Origin: CAVQEG01 sp963711465
GTDB taxonomy: Bacteria; Bacteroidota; Ignavibacteria; OLB7
DNA: 64,000 nt
Assembly: GCA_963711465.1 (NCBI GenBank)
Contig: CAVQEG010000001.1
Coordinates: forward strand, 1,550,001-1,614,000
Direction of reading: 5' to 3'
Positions 26,331 to 34,368 of this stretch are shown piece after piece. The position numbers and the translations under genes were made by a program. The notes beneath the pieces are model-generated. The model did not search any database. It was not told the origin of the DNA and worked only from the letters and a program-made list of their open reading frames with translations. How positions within the stretch are numbered: the first letter of the stretch is position 1; each line of letters opens with the position of its first letter.

Positions 26331-27350
26331 TCACTCGCCGGCAACACGTATCACGCCGGCCCCACCGATGGCGTCGTTCTTCAGGGCGATCAACGCATCG
26401 TTCACCTGATCGAAGGGAAACAGGCGAACGTGGGTTTCGACCGGGATCGATGCCGCCTCGGCAAGGAATTCGTGTCCATCCTCCCGCGTATTGTTTGCCA
26501 CCGATCTGACGACGCGTTCGCCGTAGAGCAGGTCGTAGTCGAAGGCGGGAATGCGGCTCATGTGAATTCCGCCGAGCACCAGCACGCCACCCTTGTCGAG
26601 TGCCGCAAGCGCCGTCGGCACCAGTTCGCCCGCCGGCGCGAAGATGATCGCCGCGTCGAGCCGCTGCGGCGGCGCGTCGTAGGCATCGCCCACCCAGACC
26701 GCACCGAGCGTGTGCGCCAGCGTCTGGTGGCGCTCGCGATCGCGTGTAGCGACGTAGACGTCGGCTCCTCTGGCGCGGGCAAGCTGGATGGCCACGTGTC
26801 CCGCCGCTCCGAATCCGTAAATGCCCAGCCGCGCTCCGCTCCACCCCCTTGCGCCGATCCCGGTCAGACGCAGTGCGCGGAAGCCGATGATGCCCGCACA
26901 CAGCAGCGGGGCCGCCTGAATGTCATCGAACCCGTCGGGCAGGCGGTAAGCGAACGCCGCGGGCACCACGGCGTATTCGGCGAAGCCGCCGTTTCGCGTC
27001 CAGCCGGTGAACACCGCATGCTCACACAGATTCTCCCTGCCCGAGCAACAGTAGCGGCATGTCCCGCAGGTACGCTGCAGCCATGCGATCCCGACGCGAT
27101 CGTCGTCGTGAAATCCTTCGACGTCGCGTCCGCGCCGCGAGACGTGGCCGACAATCTGGTGCCCGGGAACCAGCGGACGACGCAGCGCCGGTAGCTCACC
27201 CTCGACCACGTGCAGGTCGGTACGGCAGATGCCGCAGGCCGTCACCCGCACGAGCAGTTCGTCGTTTGCCGGCTCGGGGATCGGCAGATCGGTCAGTCGC
27301 AGCGGCCGTTCCTCAACGGGACCCGAATGCTCCAGTACCCATGCCTTCAT
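26331..27350 (-). CDS. Zinc-dependent alcohol dehydrogenase
   Basis: 339-residue medium-chain dehydrogenase that interconverts alcohols and aldehydes or ketones with NAD(P). The catalytic zinc site is CGICRTDLHV (Cys 39) with PGHQIVG (His); the structural zinc lobe has CGTCRYCCSGRENLC. The Rossmann turn is YGFGAAGHVAIQLA (G-x-G-x-x-G). It is the third gene of the ppsA-usp-adh set, 7 nt after the universal stress protein gene, so it is probably driven by the FNR-type promoter at 30791-30833. A role in disposing of reducing power at low oxygen fits but is inferred. Confidence 0.9.
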   Translation of the reverse strand: MKAWVLEHSGPVEERPLRLTDLPIPEPANDELLVRVTACGICRTDLHVVEGELPALRRPLVPGHQIVGHVSRRGRDVEGFHDDDRVGIAWLQRTCGTCRYCCSGRENLCEHAVFTGWTRNGGFAEYAVVPAAFAYRLPDGFDDIQAAPLLCAGIIGFRALRLTGIGARGWSGARLGIYGFGAAGHVAIQLARARGADVYVATRDRERHQTLAHTLGAVWVGDAYDAPPQRLDAAIIFAPAGELVPTALAALDKGGVLVLGGIHMSRIPAFDYDLLYGERVVRSVANNTREDGHEFLAEAASIPVETHVRLFPFDQVNDALIALKNDAIGGAGVIRVAGE

Positions 27351-27357
27351 GGAATTC

Positions 27358-28305
27358 TCACCTCCTGCCTTCGCTGTTCTCCGCGCGCACCGTCCGTGTG
27401 ATCTCGACCGAGCAGTGGGCGCGCGCCGCTACGGCAGACGAAACGCTGCCGAGCAGGAAGCGCTCGAAGTAGCGGTGTCCCCGGGCTCCCAGGAAAATCG
27501 TGTCGGCTCCCCACTTCTTCGCCTCCTCGAGCAGCGTCTGTGCGGGCGATCCGGGGCTGACGTGGGCGCGAGCGTTGAGGCCGGCAGCGCCGAGCGTTTC
27601 GACCGCGGCCGCCGTCTCCTTCTCGAGCATCGCGCGCGCACCACCCTCCTCGAACCAATCGGAGAAGTCGGTGCCGAGCAGTCCCGGGGGGATGAACATT
27701 TCTCCGATCGCCCCGAGCGCGAGCACCGTCGTTCCGGACGGCCACGAGCGCCGGGCAATCTCGGCCACCGCCGCCTTCGAGTCGGGCGTACCGTCGACGC
27801 CAACCAGCAGCCGAAGCGGCGCGCCCTGAACCACCGTCGAGTCCCGCGCGATGCGCACCGATCCGTGGCATTCGGTCAGCAGCTTCTGTGAGACGCTTCC
27901 GAGCACCAGGCGCCGTAGCGCGCCGCGTCCGTGCGAACCAACGATGGTGAGGTCCGGCTCCCATTCGTCGGCCATGTGCAGCAGTCCCCACGCCGGGGAG
28001 TCGCAGTAGACGCGGCGATGCACGGACCATCCGGGGAACTGCCGCTTGACGCGTTGCAGCGCAGCGTCGGCGAGCGATTCCGCGTGGCGGATGAGCGTCC
28101 GCGAGTGCTCGCTGATCGATGCGTCACTCTCGTCGGGCGCTCCTGTCGGTCGCTCGGACTCCCCGGTCTCCGGCTGATGCAGCACCCACACCTCGGCGAT
28201 CGTCACGATGAGGGCCTCGGCGTCTGCGGGAATCCCCGCACGTTCGAGATCCTCCAGCACCGCGTCGCCGCACGGCGAACCATCATACCCGATGAGCAGT
28301 TTCAT
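27358..28305 (-). CDS. Tandem universal stress protein (two UspA domains)
   Basis: 315-residue cytoplasmic protein with two UspA domains: residues ~1-155 (MKLLIGYDGSPCGD to VGSHGRGALRRLVLGSVSQKLL) and ~160-310 (LRLLVGVDGTPDSKAAV to LGARGHRYFERFLLGSVSSAVA). Both domains show the G-x2-G-x9-G(S) ATP-binding pattern (GSHGRGALRRLVLGSVS; GARGHRYFERFLLGSVS). The start at 28305 has GGAGG upstream and overlaps the 3' end of ppsA by 23 bp, so the two are coupled. Longer in-frame starts lie deep in ppsA and are not credible. Tandem Usps of this kind are typical of low-oxygen and dormancy regulons. Confidence 0.9.
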   Translation of the reverse strand: MKLLIGYDGSPCGDAVLEDLERAGIPADAEALIVTIAEVWVLHQPETGESERPTGAPDESDASISEHSRTLIRHAESLADAALQRVKRQFPGWSVHRRVYCDSPAWGLLHMADEWEPDLTIVGSHGRGALRRLVLGSVSQKLLTECHGSVRIARDSTVVQGAPLRLLVGVDGTPDSKAAVAEIARRSWPSGTTVLALGAIGEMFIPPGLLGTDFSDWFEEGGARAMLEKETAAAVETLGAAGLNARAHVSPGSPAQTLLEEAKKWGADTIFLGARGHRYFERFLLGSVSSAVAARAHCSVEITRTVRAENSEGRR

Positions 28306-30751
28306 GGCCGGCTTCCTCCGTTTGTGAGTGCTGCGAGTCGTCCCCGCCCAGCGATGCCTCGGCGCGCGCAATCTGCCGCAACGTCGTGACGACCGCATCG
28401 GGGTTGAGCGAAATCGACGTGATGCCCTGTTCGACCAGCCACGCGGCGAACTCCGGATAATCCGATGGCGCCTGACCGCAGATGCCGATCGGTCGCCCCT
28501 TTCGGCGTGCAACCGCAATCGCCGAGGCGATCATCGACCGAACCGCGTCGTCGCGCTCGTCGAACAGATGCGATACCGTTCCGGAATCGCGGTCGATGCC
28601 GAGCACGAGCTGCGTCAGATCGTTCGATCCGATCGAGTACCCGTCGAACACATCGAGGAACGCCTCGGCGTTCACCACGTTCGAAGGGAGTTCGCACATC
28701 GCGTATACCTCGAGCCCGTCGCGCCCCCGCTGCAGCCCGCTGCGTCCCATCTGCTCGATCACGCGGTGCGCCTCGGCGACCGTTCGACAGAACGGGATCA
28801 TCACCTTCACGTTGTCCAGCCCCATCGACTTCCGCACGCGCAGCAACGCGCGACACTCGAGCTCGAACCCTTCGGCATAGCGTGGATCGTAGTACCGCGA
28901 GGCACCACGAAAGCCGAGCATCGGATTCTCCTCGTCCGGTTCGAATTCCGCACCCCCGAGAAGTCGCGCATACTCGTTGGTCTTGAAATCACTCATCCGG
29001 ACGACGACGGGCTTCGGATGGAATGCGGCAGCAATCCGACCGACGCCCTCGGCGAGACGACGTACGAAGAACTCTGCAGGATCCTCGCCGTTGAGCACCT
29101 GCCCGATGCGCTGCACGGCGTCGCGATCCTTCAGGTCGGGATAGCGCACCAGCGCCATGGGATGAATTCCGATATGGCGGTTGATGATGAATTCCAGTCG
29201 GGCCAGTCCCACTCCACGATTCGGGGTGAACGAGAAGTGGAATGCCTGCGACGGGTCTGCGACGTTGAGCATCACGGCCGTGCGCGTTGCGGGCAGCGTC
29301 GAGAGATCGATGCGTTCGGTGCGAAATTCCACCCTGCCATCATACACATGCCCCTCGGTCCCCTCGGCACAGGACACCGTCACCGACTGACCGTCGTTCA
29401 GGACGGACGTAGCGTCGCCCGTGCCGACAATGCAGGGCAGCCCGAGTTCCCGTGAGACGATTGCCGCATGTGCGGTCCGGCCGCCGCGATCGGTGACGAT
29501 AGCGCTCACCCGCTTCATCACCGGTTCCCAATCCGGGTCGGTGAGCTCCGCCACCAGGACGTCGCCCGATTTCACGCGGTCGAGTTGAGAGACGTCACGG
29601 ATGACACGCGCGGGCCCAGCGCCGATGCGTTCGCCGACGGCCTGTCCGGTGACGATCGGCTCACCATGTGATCCGGTGAGCGAGAAGGACTCGACCGCCG
29701 CGGTCGGTGCCAGTTGCGAATGCACCGTCTCCGGTCGGGCCTGGACGATGAAGAGTTCTCCGGACACGCCGTCGCGCGCCCACTCGATGTCCATCGGCAT
29801 GGGATGACCGGCGTGGTCACTGTAGTGCTGTTCGATGAGGACTCCCCAGCGTGCGAGCTGCAGCACGTCGGCGTCATCGAGGCAGAACCTCGAGCGATCA
29901 CGCTCGGGAGTTTCTTCGCGATGGGTCGCTTCATCACCTCCCTCGCCGCCGTAGACCAGGCGGATCGCCTTGTCGCCGAGCGACCGTTCGATGATCGGGT
30001 CGAACTGTTCCAGAGTCGGCCTGAACACGGTCCACTCGTCGGGATTGACGGTGCCCTTGACGACGAATTCCCCCAGTCCCCACGAACCGGAGATCACGAT
30101 CGCGTTGCGGAAGCCGCTCTCTGGGTCGAGCGTGAACATGACGCCGGCGCAGCCGATGTCGGAGCGAACCATGGGCATGACGCCGACCGAGAGCGCGACG
30201 GTGAGCTGGTCGAAGCCGTGGTTTGCACGATAGCTGATGGCGCGGTCGGTGAACAGCGAGGCGATGCACAGACGCACGGCCTCGACCAGCGCATCGTCGC
30301 CGCGGACGTTGAGGTAGGTCTCCTGCTGTCCGGCGAAGGACGCCGACGGCAGGTCTTCGGCAGTCGCCGATGAGCGGACCGCGAGCTCGCGATCGGCTCC
30401 GATTCGCTCGATGAGTCGACGGTGCGCATCGACGATGGCCGTGCGCAGTTCCTCCGGCAGCGGGGTCTTCCTGATCAGATCGCGACACCGTCGCCCCGCC
30501 TGTGCGAGCGCGTCGACGTCCTCCGGATCGAGCCCGTCGAGGACGCCGCGGAGCTGTCCGCGCAGGTCGCCTTCGGCGAGCAACCGTCGGTAGGCATCGG
30601 CAGTCGTTGCGAAGCCATCGAGGACGTTGACGCCAAGCGGCGACAACGCCGCACGGAGTTCGCCGAGGGATGCGTTCTTGCCGCCGACGCGCGGGACGTC
30701 GTCGAGTGAGATATCGGAGAAGTCGAGGACGAGGCGTGCTTGAGCATCCAT
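28283..30751 (-). CDS. ppsA: Phosphoenolpyruvate synthase (pyruvate, water dikinase)
   Basis: 822-residue enzyme making PEP from pyruvate and ATP. The ATP-grasp domain covers ~15-345 (RVGGKNASLGE; LAVRSSATAEDLPSASFAGQQ), the swivelling His domain ~370-460 with catalytic His 428 (GGRTAHAAIVSRELG), and the PEP/pyruvate TIM barrel ~490-800 (EFIINRHIG, YSIGSNDLTQL, GICGQAPS with the catalytic Cys). The start at 30751 is chosen because the predicted transcription start is near 30780-30785, which excludes an in-frame ATG at 30793. It is the first gene of ppsA-usp-adh. In this setting it may run a glycolytic bypass or gluconeogenesis during energy stress. Confidence 0.92.
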   Translation of the reverse strand: MDAQARLVLDFSDISLDDVPRVGGKNASLGELRAALSPLGVNVLDGFATTADAYRRLLAEGDLRGQLRGVLDGLDPEDVDALAQAGRRCRDLIRKTPLPEELRTAIVDAHRRLIERIGADRELAVRSSATAEDLPSASFAGQQETYLNVRGDDALVEAVRLCIASLFTDRAISYRANHGFDQLTVALSVGVMPMVRSDIGCAGVMFTLDPESGFRNAIVISGSWGLGEFVVKGTVNPDEWTVFRPTLEQFDPIIERSLGDKAIRLVYGGEGGDEATHREETPERDRSRFCLDDADVLQLARWGVLIEQHYSDHAGHPMPMDIEWARDGVSGELFIVQARPETVHSQLAPTAAVESFSLTGSHGEPIVTGQAVGERIGAGPARVIRDVSQLDRVKSGDVLVAELTDPDWEPVMKRVSAIVTDRGGRTAHAAIVSRELGLPCIVGTGDATSVLNDGQSVTVSCAEGTEGHVYDGRVEFRTERIDLSTLPATRTAVMLNVADPSQAFHFSFTPNRGVGLARLEFIINRHIGIHPMALVRYPDLKDRDAVQRIGQVLNGEDPAEFFVRRLAEGVGRIAAAFHPKPVVVRMSDFKTNEYARLLGGAEFEPDEENPMLGFRGASRYYDPRYAEGFELECRALLRVRKSMGLDNVKVMIPFCRTVAEAHRVIEQMGRSGLQRGRDGLEVYAMCELPSNVVNAEAFLDVFDGYSIGSNDLTQLVLGIDRDSGTVSHLFDERDDAVRSMIASAIAVARRKGRPIGICGQAPSDYPEFAAWLVEQGITSISLNPDAVVTTLRQIARAEASLGGDDSQHSQTEEAGHETAHRV

Positions 30752-30790
30752 GGCGGGTGTCGAGGTCTGGTTTGGTCTTCGGAGACAATG

Positions 30791-30833
30791 CAACCTACGG
30801 CGAAGTGGTGGCAGCGTCTATGACCGTCGTCAA
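30791..30833 (-). promoter_or_regulatory. FNR-type operator and -7 element of ppsA-usp-adh
   Basis: ATGAC-CGTC-GTCAA (30820-30833) is followed on the minus strand after 22 nt by TAGGTTG (complement of 30791-30797), the same -7 sequence as in front of the outer-membrane gene at 38183-38812. The operator centre would be at -41.5. The leader before the ppsA ATG is about 30-35 nt. Confidence 0.7.
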
Positions 30834-30899
30834 CGATGGCGCTGGCGGAACGGCAGGGAAATCGGTCGCGCGGTCGAGACGGCGGATGTCCAAACAGCA

Positions 30900-30937
30900 G
30901 CGCCCCCACCCGCAAGGTCCGTACCGGGTGGGGGCGC
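30900..30937. terminator. Perfect 13-bp GC hairpin between hsp20 and ppsA
   Basis: GCGCCCCCACCCG (30900-30912) pairs perfectly with CGGGTGGGGGCGC (30925-30937). It lies 370 bp after the hsp20 stop and just upstream of the ppsA operator, so it would isolate ppsA from hsp20 read-through. The U-tract on the minus strand is weak (TGCTGTTTGG). Confidence 0.6.
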
Positions 30938-31305
30938 ATGTGTCCCTTCCTCAATTGATCACCGCAGTAGAGCGCGCATCGTCCGGCGCGATCACATGTG
31001 GAATCGACTCCTCATACCATCCGGCAACGGTGCGCGATCTGCCGTCGTGCCCAATCAACGGTTTCGATCGTCTCATCCGAACGGTGTCGATGCAGCGTGC
31101 TCCGGATAAGCCGGTGATCCCCCGCTTCGACCGCGGCTCCTCTCTCAGCCGCGATTATCCGTTCCGCGGAGTCATTCCTTGCCAGGACACGATCGCTCTC
31201 TCCTTCGACCGATGTCCGCTCCGCCGAACGCCCCTCTCTCAAGGCTACCCCCTTCGTACTCCCATTCTCTGGTTCCCGCGAGCCAAGGTCGGCCTGCGGG
31301 CTGTC
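30938..31305. other. 368-bp stretch between hsp20 and its apparent terminator
   Basis: No credible protein gene: a 76-codon minus-strand frame at 31012-31242 starts at TTG, lacks an SD and has no recognisable features. The region would be the 3' tail of the hsp20 mRNA and could hold a 3'-derived RNA, but I see no specific structure that supports this. Confidence 0.3.
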
Positions 31306-31872
31306 TCACGATATATCGAGTTTCTTCACGTTGTTCTTCCGCGCCGATTTCATACTGATTTCCAGCACGCCGTCATTGAACTTCGCCTTGGCCGAATCGG
31401 CATCGACGCCCTCCGGCAGCGCGATGCTGCGATAGAACGAGCCGTATGCGCGTTCGGTGCGGTAGAAGCCCTTCTTGCTCTCCTCCTCGTTCTCCTGCCG
31501 TTCGCCGCTGATGACCAGCTCACGTTCGCTCACTTCGACGTTCAGATCCTTGCGGCTGATGCCGGGAAGGTCGACGCGAACGACGAACCGGCCGTCCCTG
31601 TCGAGCACTTCGATGTCGGGGAGGTACATCCGTTTGCCGAACTCCTCGAGGCGCTTGGAGAACGACTGGCGGCCGATGAACGGCGTCACGAAGCTGCGGC
31701 GCAGATCCCACTCGTCGAACATCTTCTCCATTTCTTCGGCCATCTGACGCATGGCCATGAACGGCGACTCACCGCGCAGCGACGGGAACCAGGAACCGCG
31801 GCGCTGCATGGCGCTCTCGCCATTGTGCTTTTCCTTCTTCACTTCCACTTCGGCATGGTCGTTGGCTGCCAT
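31306..31872 (-). CDS. hsp20: Hsp20/alpha-crystallin small heat-shock protein
   Basis: 188-residue chaperone that holds unfolding proteins. The N-terminal ~80 residues are variable, with WFPSLRGESPFMAMRQMAEEM typical of bacterial class A Hsp20. The alpha-crystallin domain covers ~83-175: YLPDIEVLDRDGRFVVRVDLPGI, LVISGERQ, the YGSFYRSIALPEGVD strand and NDGVLEISM (the G-V-L motif). The C-terminus lacks a clear I-x-I but ends VKKLDIS. AAGGAGGT lies 7 nt before the ATG. The FNR-type promoter at 32019-32062 gives a long leader of about 140 nt with a GC hairpin (31920-31948). Confidence 0.92.
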   Translation of the reverse strand: MAANDHAEVEVKKEKHNGESAMQRRGSWFPSLRGESPFMAMRQMAEEMEKMFDEWDLRRSFVTPFIGRQSFSKRLEEFGKRMYLPDIEVLDRDGRFVVRVDLPGISRKDLNVEVSERELVISGERQENEEESKKGFYRTERAYGSFYRSIALPEGVDADSAKAKFNDGVLEISMKSARKNNVKKLDIS

Positions 31873-32018
31873 TGTGGTACCTCCTTGCAGTTTGGATTCA
31901 GTGTCTGAGGTCTGTGTGCCCGGCTCCTGAAGGGAACTCGGGAGCCGGTCGATACGCCCGGCCCTGCCGATGGTTTCAACTCCGCGCCGTCTGCCGGGGA
32001 ATCGTGGGACAGTGCTGG
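31873..32018 (-). other. Long hsp20 5' leader with hairpin
   Basis: Between the predicted start near 32013 and the hsp20 ATG lie about 140 nt. They contain an 8-bp stem, CCGGCTCC (31920-31927) with GGAGCCGG (31941-31948), 48-76 nt before the ATG. Near the SD, ACCTC upstream can pair with GAGGT of the SD, a possible but unproven thermosensor arrangement. Confidence 0.3.
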
Positions 32019-32062
32019 TAACATAGGTGCCGGCCGGGCCGGAAGTCCATGACTTTTGTCAA
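32019..32062 (-). promoter_or_regulatory. FNR-type operator and -7 element of hsp20
   Basis: ATGAC-TTTT-GTCAA (32049-32062) is followed on the minus strand after 23 nt by TATGTTA (complement of 32019-32025). The plus-strand side has no matching -7 element, so the operator appears to serve hsp20 and not the FNR-like gene at 32235. The remaining bases to 32234 show only TAAATTG (32142-32148) as a possible -7 element for that gene. Confidence 0.65.
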
Positions 32063-32234
32063 GCTTGCGGCAGCAGCCGCCGGAGATCGACATCTGCTTC
32101 GAGCCATTTGGAACCACAGGACAATTCGGACCCGGATTTGATAAATTGACTTCGGACGTCGTCTTCACCGTGCCGCTCGGCGGTTCGAATCCCGGACCGT
32201 TCGCCGGATTGCAAGCACCAACCCCGATACGTCA

Positions 32235-32954
32235 ATGTCGAGCACCGAGCATAACCATGAGGTTCCTGAATGTTCCCGCTGTCAGAGCGTCCACGACTCC
32301 CTCTTTTCGGGACTGGACTCGCGCGATCTGACGATCGTCTCGGAGAGCAAGAGCTGCCGGGCATACGAGCGGGGCGAGATGATATTCTACGCCGACCAGC
32401 AGCCGTCCGGGATCTACTGTATTCACTCGGGGAAGGTGAAGGTCTACAAGGTGGGGCACGACGGGCGGGAGCAGATTCTGCGCCTTGCGCATGAGGGCGA
32501 TACGCTGGGCTATCGCTCGCTCATCTCCGGTGAGGCGTACGGTGCGTTCGCGGTTCCGCTGGAGCACGCCCGGCTGTGCCACATCCCCCGAACCGTGTTC
32601 TTCTCGCAGCTGACGACCAGTCACGCGTTGTCCGAGCGCGTGATGGCGCTGCTGTCGAGCGAGCTCAAGGCAGCCGAGGAGCAGATCGTCAAGCTGGCGC
32701 AGAAGCCGATGCGCGAGCGGCTGGCCGAGACGCTGCTGCTGCTCAAGGAGACCTACGGCACCGAGAGCGACGGCGAGACGCTGGCGATCAATCTCACGCG
32801 CGCGGAGCTGGCCAACGTCGTGGGTGCGGTTCCCGAGTCGACGATGCGACTGCTCTCGAAGCTGAAGGACGAGGGGATGATCGACCTTGTCGGGAGGAAG
32901 ATCAAGATCACCAACCACCGTGCACTGGTGATTGCCGCCAACATCGACGATTGA
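32235..32954 (+). CDS. CRP/FNR-family regulator, candidate Fe-S sensor (copy 1)
   Basis: 239-residue transcription factor. The cNMP-binding-fold sensor covers ~20-140 (RGEMIFYADQQPSGIYCIHSGKVKVYKVG; GDTLGYRSLISGE), then a dimerisation helix and a winged HTH ~155-225 (LTRAELANVVGAVPESTMRLLSKLKDEG). The recognition helix has E201, M204 and R205 where FNR has E-x-x-S-R. Cysteines are C13-x2-C16, C41, C62 and C115; C115 (LCHIP) aligns with FNR Cys122 (VCEIP). The protein aligns without gaps over all 239 residues with the copy at 37442-38161. Candidate activator of the ATGAC-N4-GTCAT operators; oxygen, NO or redox sensing is inferred. Confidence 0.88.
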   Translation: MSSTEHNHEVPECSRCQSVHDSLFSGLDSRDLTIVSESKSCRAYERGEMIFYADQQPSGIYCIHSGKVKVYKVGHDGREQILRLAHEGDTLGYRSLISGEAYGAFAVPLEHARLCHIPRTVFFSQLTTSHALSERVMALLSSELKAAEEQIVKLAQKPMRERLAETLLLLKETYGTESDGETLAINLTRAELANVVGAVPESTMRLLSKLKDEGMIDLVGRKIKITNHRALVIAANIDD

Positions 32955-33038
32955 CGGCCACCGGACGCGAGTCGGACCACCTACCGCAGCACGTCCGCTT
33001 CCTGCGATTTCACGCATACCGATTCCACGTTGCGAATC

Positions 33039-33081
33039 ATGATGGAAGTCATGGTACCAGCGGTGGTGCGGGCATAGCTTG
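33039..33081 (+). promoter_or_regulatory. FNR-type operator and -7 element of the short FNR-like gene
   Basis: ATGAT-GGAA-GTCAT (33039-33052; CATGAT/GTCATG if the flanks are counted) is followed after 22 nt by TAGCTTG (33075-33081). Operator centre at about -41.5. Confidence 0.7.
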
Positions 33082-33101
33082 CGCACGTAGTCAATCAACC
33101 G

Positions 33102-33554
33102 GTGTCAATTCATACAACCATGCTGTGCGCGACATGTTCGAATGAACTCTTCCGCCGTGGCGACGCGGCCCCCGGGATCGCTGTCGACGATCGTGTGACG
33201 CAGGTTCGCTTTCAGCCGGGCGACGTCCTCTTCGAAGAGGGGGCCCCGATAAAGGGGATCTTCTGTCTGCATTCGGGGCGGGTGGCGCTGGTGCGGCGCG
33301 ATGATGTCGGCGATACGTTTGTCACCGCCATCGTGCTGCCCGGCGATCTACTCGGCGTGGTGGGTCTGATGGGAGATGGCGTCTATCACAACGGCGGCAT
33401 GGCGCTCGAGGAGTGCGAGGGCTGCTACATTCCGCGCGAGGCCTTCCTCGAGCTGATTCGCCTGGATCCGGGTGTGCTGATGAGCGCCATGCGGCGACTG
33501 TGCAATCGCATCACGATGCTGCACACGCGACTCGACGGGGTCCTCTCGGCGTGA
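33102..33554 (+). CDS. FNR-like sensor protein without a DNA-binding domain
   Basis: 150-residue protein that contains only the cNMP-binding-fold sensor and the start of the dimerisation helix; the whole winged HTH (about 90 residues) is missing. Recognisable parts: RFQPGDVLFEEGAPIKGIFCLHSGRVALV, LPGDLLGVVGLMG, and CYIPREAF. It keeps C9-x2-C12, C55 (IFCLHSG) and C108 (GCYIP), matching the CxxC, C62 and C115 of the two full-length copies. No HTH remnant is visible after the stop before the 33639 terminator, so this looks like a designed short form and not a fresh frameshift. The GTG at 33102 is used; an ATG at 33120 is possible. Confidence 0.82.
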   Translation: MSIHTTMLCATCSNELFRRGDAAPGIAVDDRVTQVRFQPGDVLFEEGAPIKGIFCLHSGRVALVRRDDVGDTFVTAIVLPGDLLGVVGLMGDGVYHNGGMALEECEGCYIPREAFLELIRLDPGVLMSAMRRLCNRITMLHTRLDGVLSA

Positions 33555-33638
33555 GTCGAGACACAAGGCAACTGGTTTGAAATTCGTAGCGGAGCGTACT
33601 CCGCAGGCGGCACGACTGCGACGGGCCGCCGCCATGAG

Positions 33639-33683
33639 AAACGCCGTCCCGTTCTGCCACTGAGGCACTACGGGACGGCGTTT
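33639..33683. terminator. Perfect 14-bp hairpin, bidirectional terminator
   Basis: AAACGCCGTCCCGT (33639-33652) pairs perfectly with ACGGGACGGCGTTT (33670-33683). It lies between the convergent short FNR-like gene (ends 33554) and the DUF4404 gene (ends 33728), with T or A runs at both stem bases, so it can serve both. Confidence 0.8.
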
Positions 33684-33727
33684 CGGCGTTGTACGGTGTT
33701 CTGCCTGAAGTCACCGGAGGCGACGGG

Positions 33728-34006
33728 TCAGATTCCCATGCGACTCAGGGCGTCGATCGCCATCGAGAGGTTGGCGGTCAGTCCGGGGTGTGACGCCTCA
33801 AAGCGCTCGACAGCCTCACGCATACGGCTCCTGACGCCCTCGACATGCTCGGCTGTGGCTTCCTCGGGTTGCCGCAACAGCCGCTCGATGTCATCGGCCA
33901 TCTCGCGCAGCATCGTTCGGGAGCGTTCGTCGAGCGCATTTGGCGCTGCCAGTTCCGTACGGAGCCGTGCAAGCGTCACGCTCAAATTATTGGCGTCGGT
34001 ACTCAT
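33728..34006 (-). CDS. DUF4404-like small helical protein
   Basis: 92-residue cytoplasmic protein predicted to be all helix, with heptad-like acidic and Leu spacing (LARLRTELAAPNALDERSRTML split by a short linker, then ADDIERLLRQ). The pattern resembles the DUF4404 family, which I recall only as a small helical family often near stress genes. It is followed upstream on the minus strand by the 61-residue gene after a 36-bp gap, and the two are probably co-transcribed. Function unknown. Confidence 0.65.
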   Translation of the reverse strand: MSTDANNLSVTLARLRTELAAPNALDERSRTMLREMADDIERLLRQPEEATAEHVEGVRSRMREAVERFEASHPGLTANLSMAIDALSRMGI

Positions 34007-34042
34007 GGTCGGTTTTGTGATTTCGATGGAAGCTCGCGGCGT

Positions 34043-34228
34043 TCAGTCGCCAGCCGGACGCCCGAACGCGGCAAGGACCTTCACGAGCACCGCCTTGCGA
34101 CGCTTGAGGTCCTGCCGGAAGTCCTGACTGTCGGTGTCCGCGATCTCCATGCGAAGATCCGAGAGGACCGATTCGAGCATATCCGCAAAGGCGGACCGCT
34201 CCTCGTTGTCGAGATCGAGTTGGATCAT
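34043..34228 (-). CDS. 61-residue hypothetical protein
   Basis: Short helical protein (MIQLDLDNEERSAFADMLES, then DLRMEIADTDSQDFRQDLKR). The block around LRMEIADTD-x3-FR resembles a small protein I have seen in other bacterial stress clusters, but I cannot name a family. The chosen start is downstream of TATATTC (complement of 34284-34290), about 55 nt before the ATG; a longer in-frame start at 34357 would lie upstream of that element. Probably first gene of a two-gene unit with the DUF4404 gene. Confidence 0.6.
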   Translation of the reverse strand: MIQLDLDNEERSAFADMLESVLSDLRMEIADTDSQDFRQDLKRRKAVLVKVLAAFGRPAGD

Positions 34229-34368
34229 TGTGCGCTGTGTCGTCGATCCGCCCCGATCCGCGCGACCGCGGACGGAACGGGTGGAATATAGTGGCTCGGC
34301 CAGTGACCGTGATCCGCGATGGCATGCGAATGACGACGCGATCGGATTGGATCGCACTCCGATACGGT

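Noticed and set aside
28283..30793. Longer ppsA start at 30793
   Set aside because: It would lie upstream of the predicted transcription start and overlap the -7 element; the ATG at 30751 begins the normal family N-terminus.
31012..31242. Possible 76-codon gene on the minus strand after hsp20
   Set aside because: TTG start, no ribosome-binding site, no hydrophobic core or motif; composition like a random frame.
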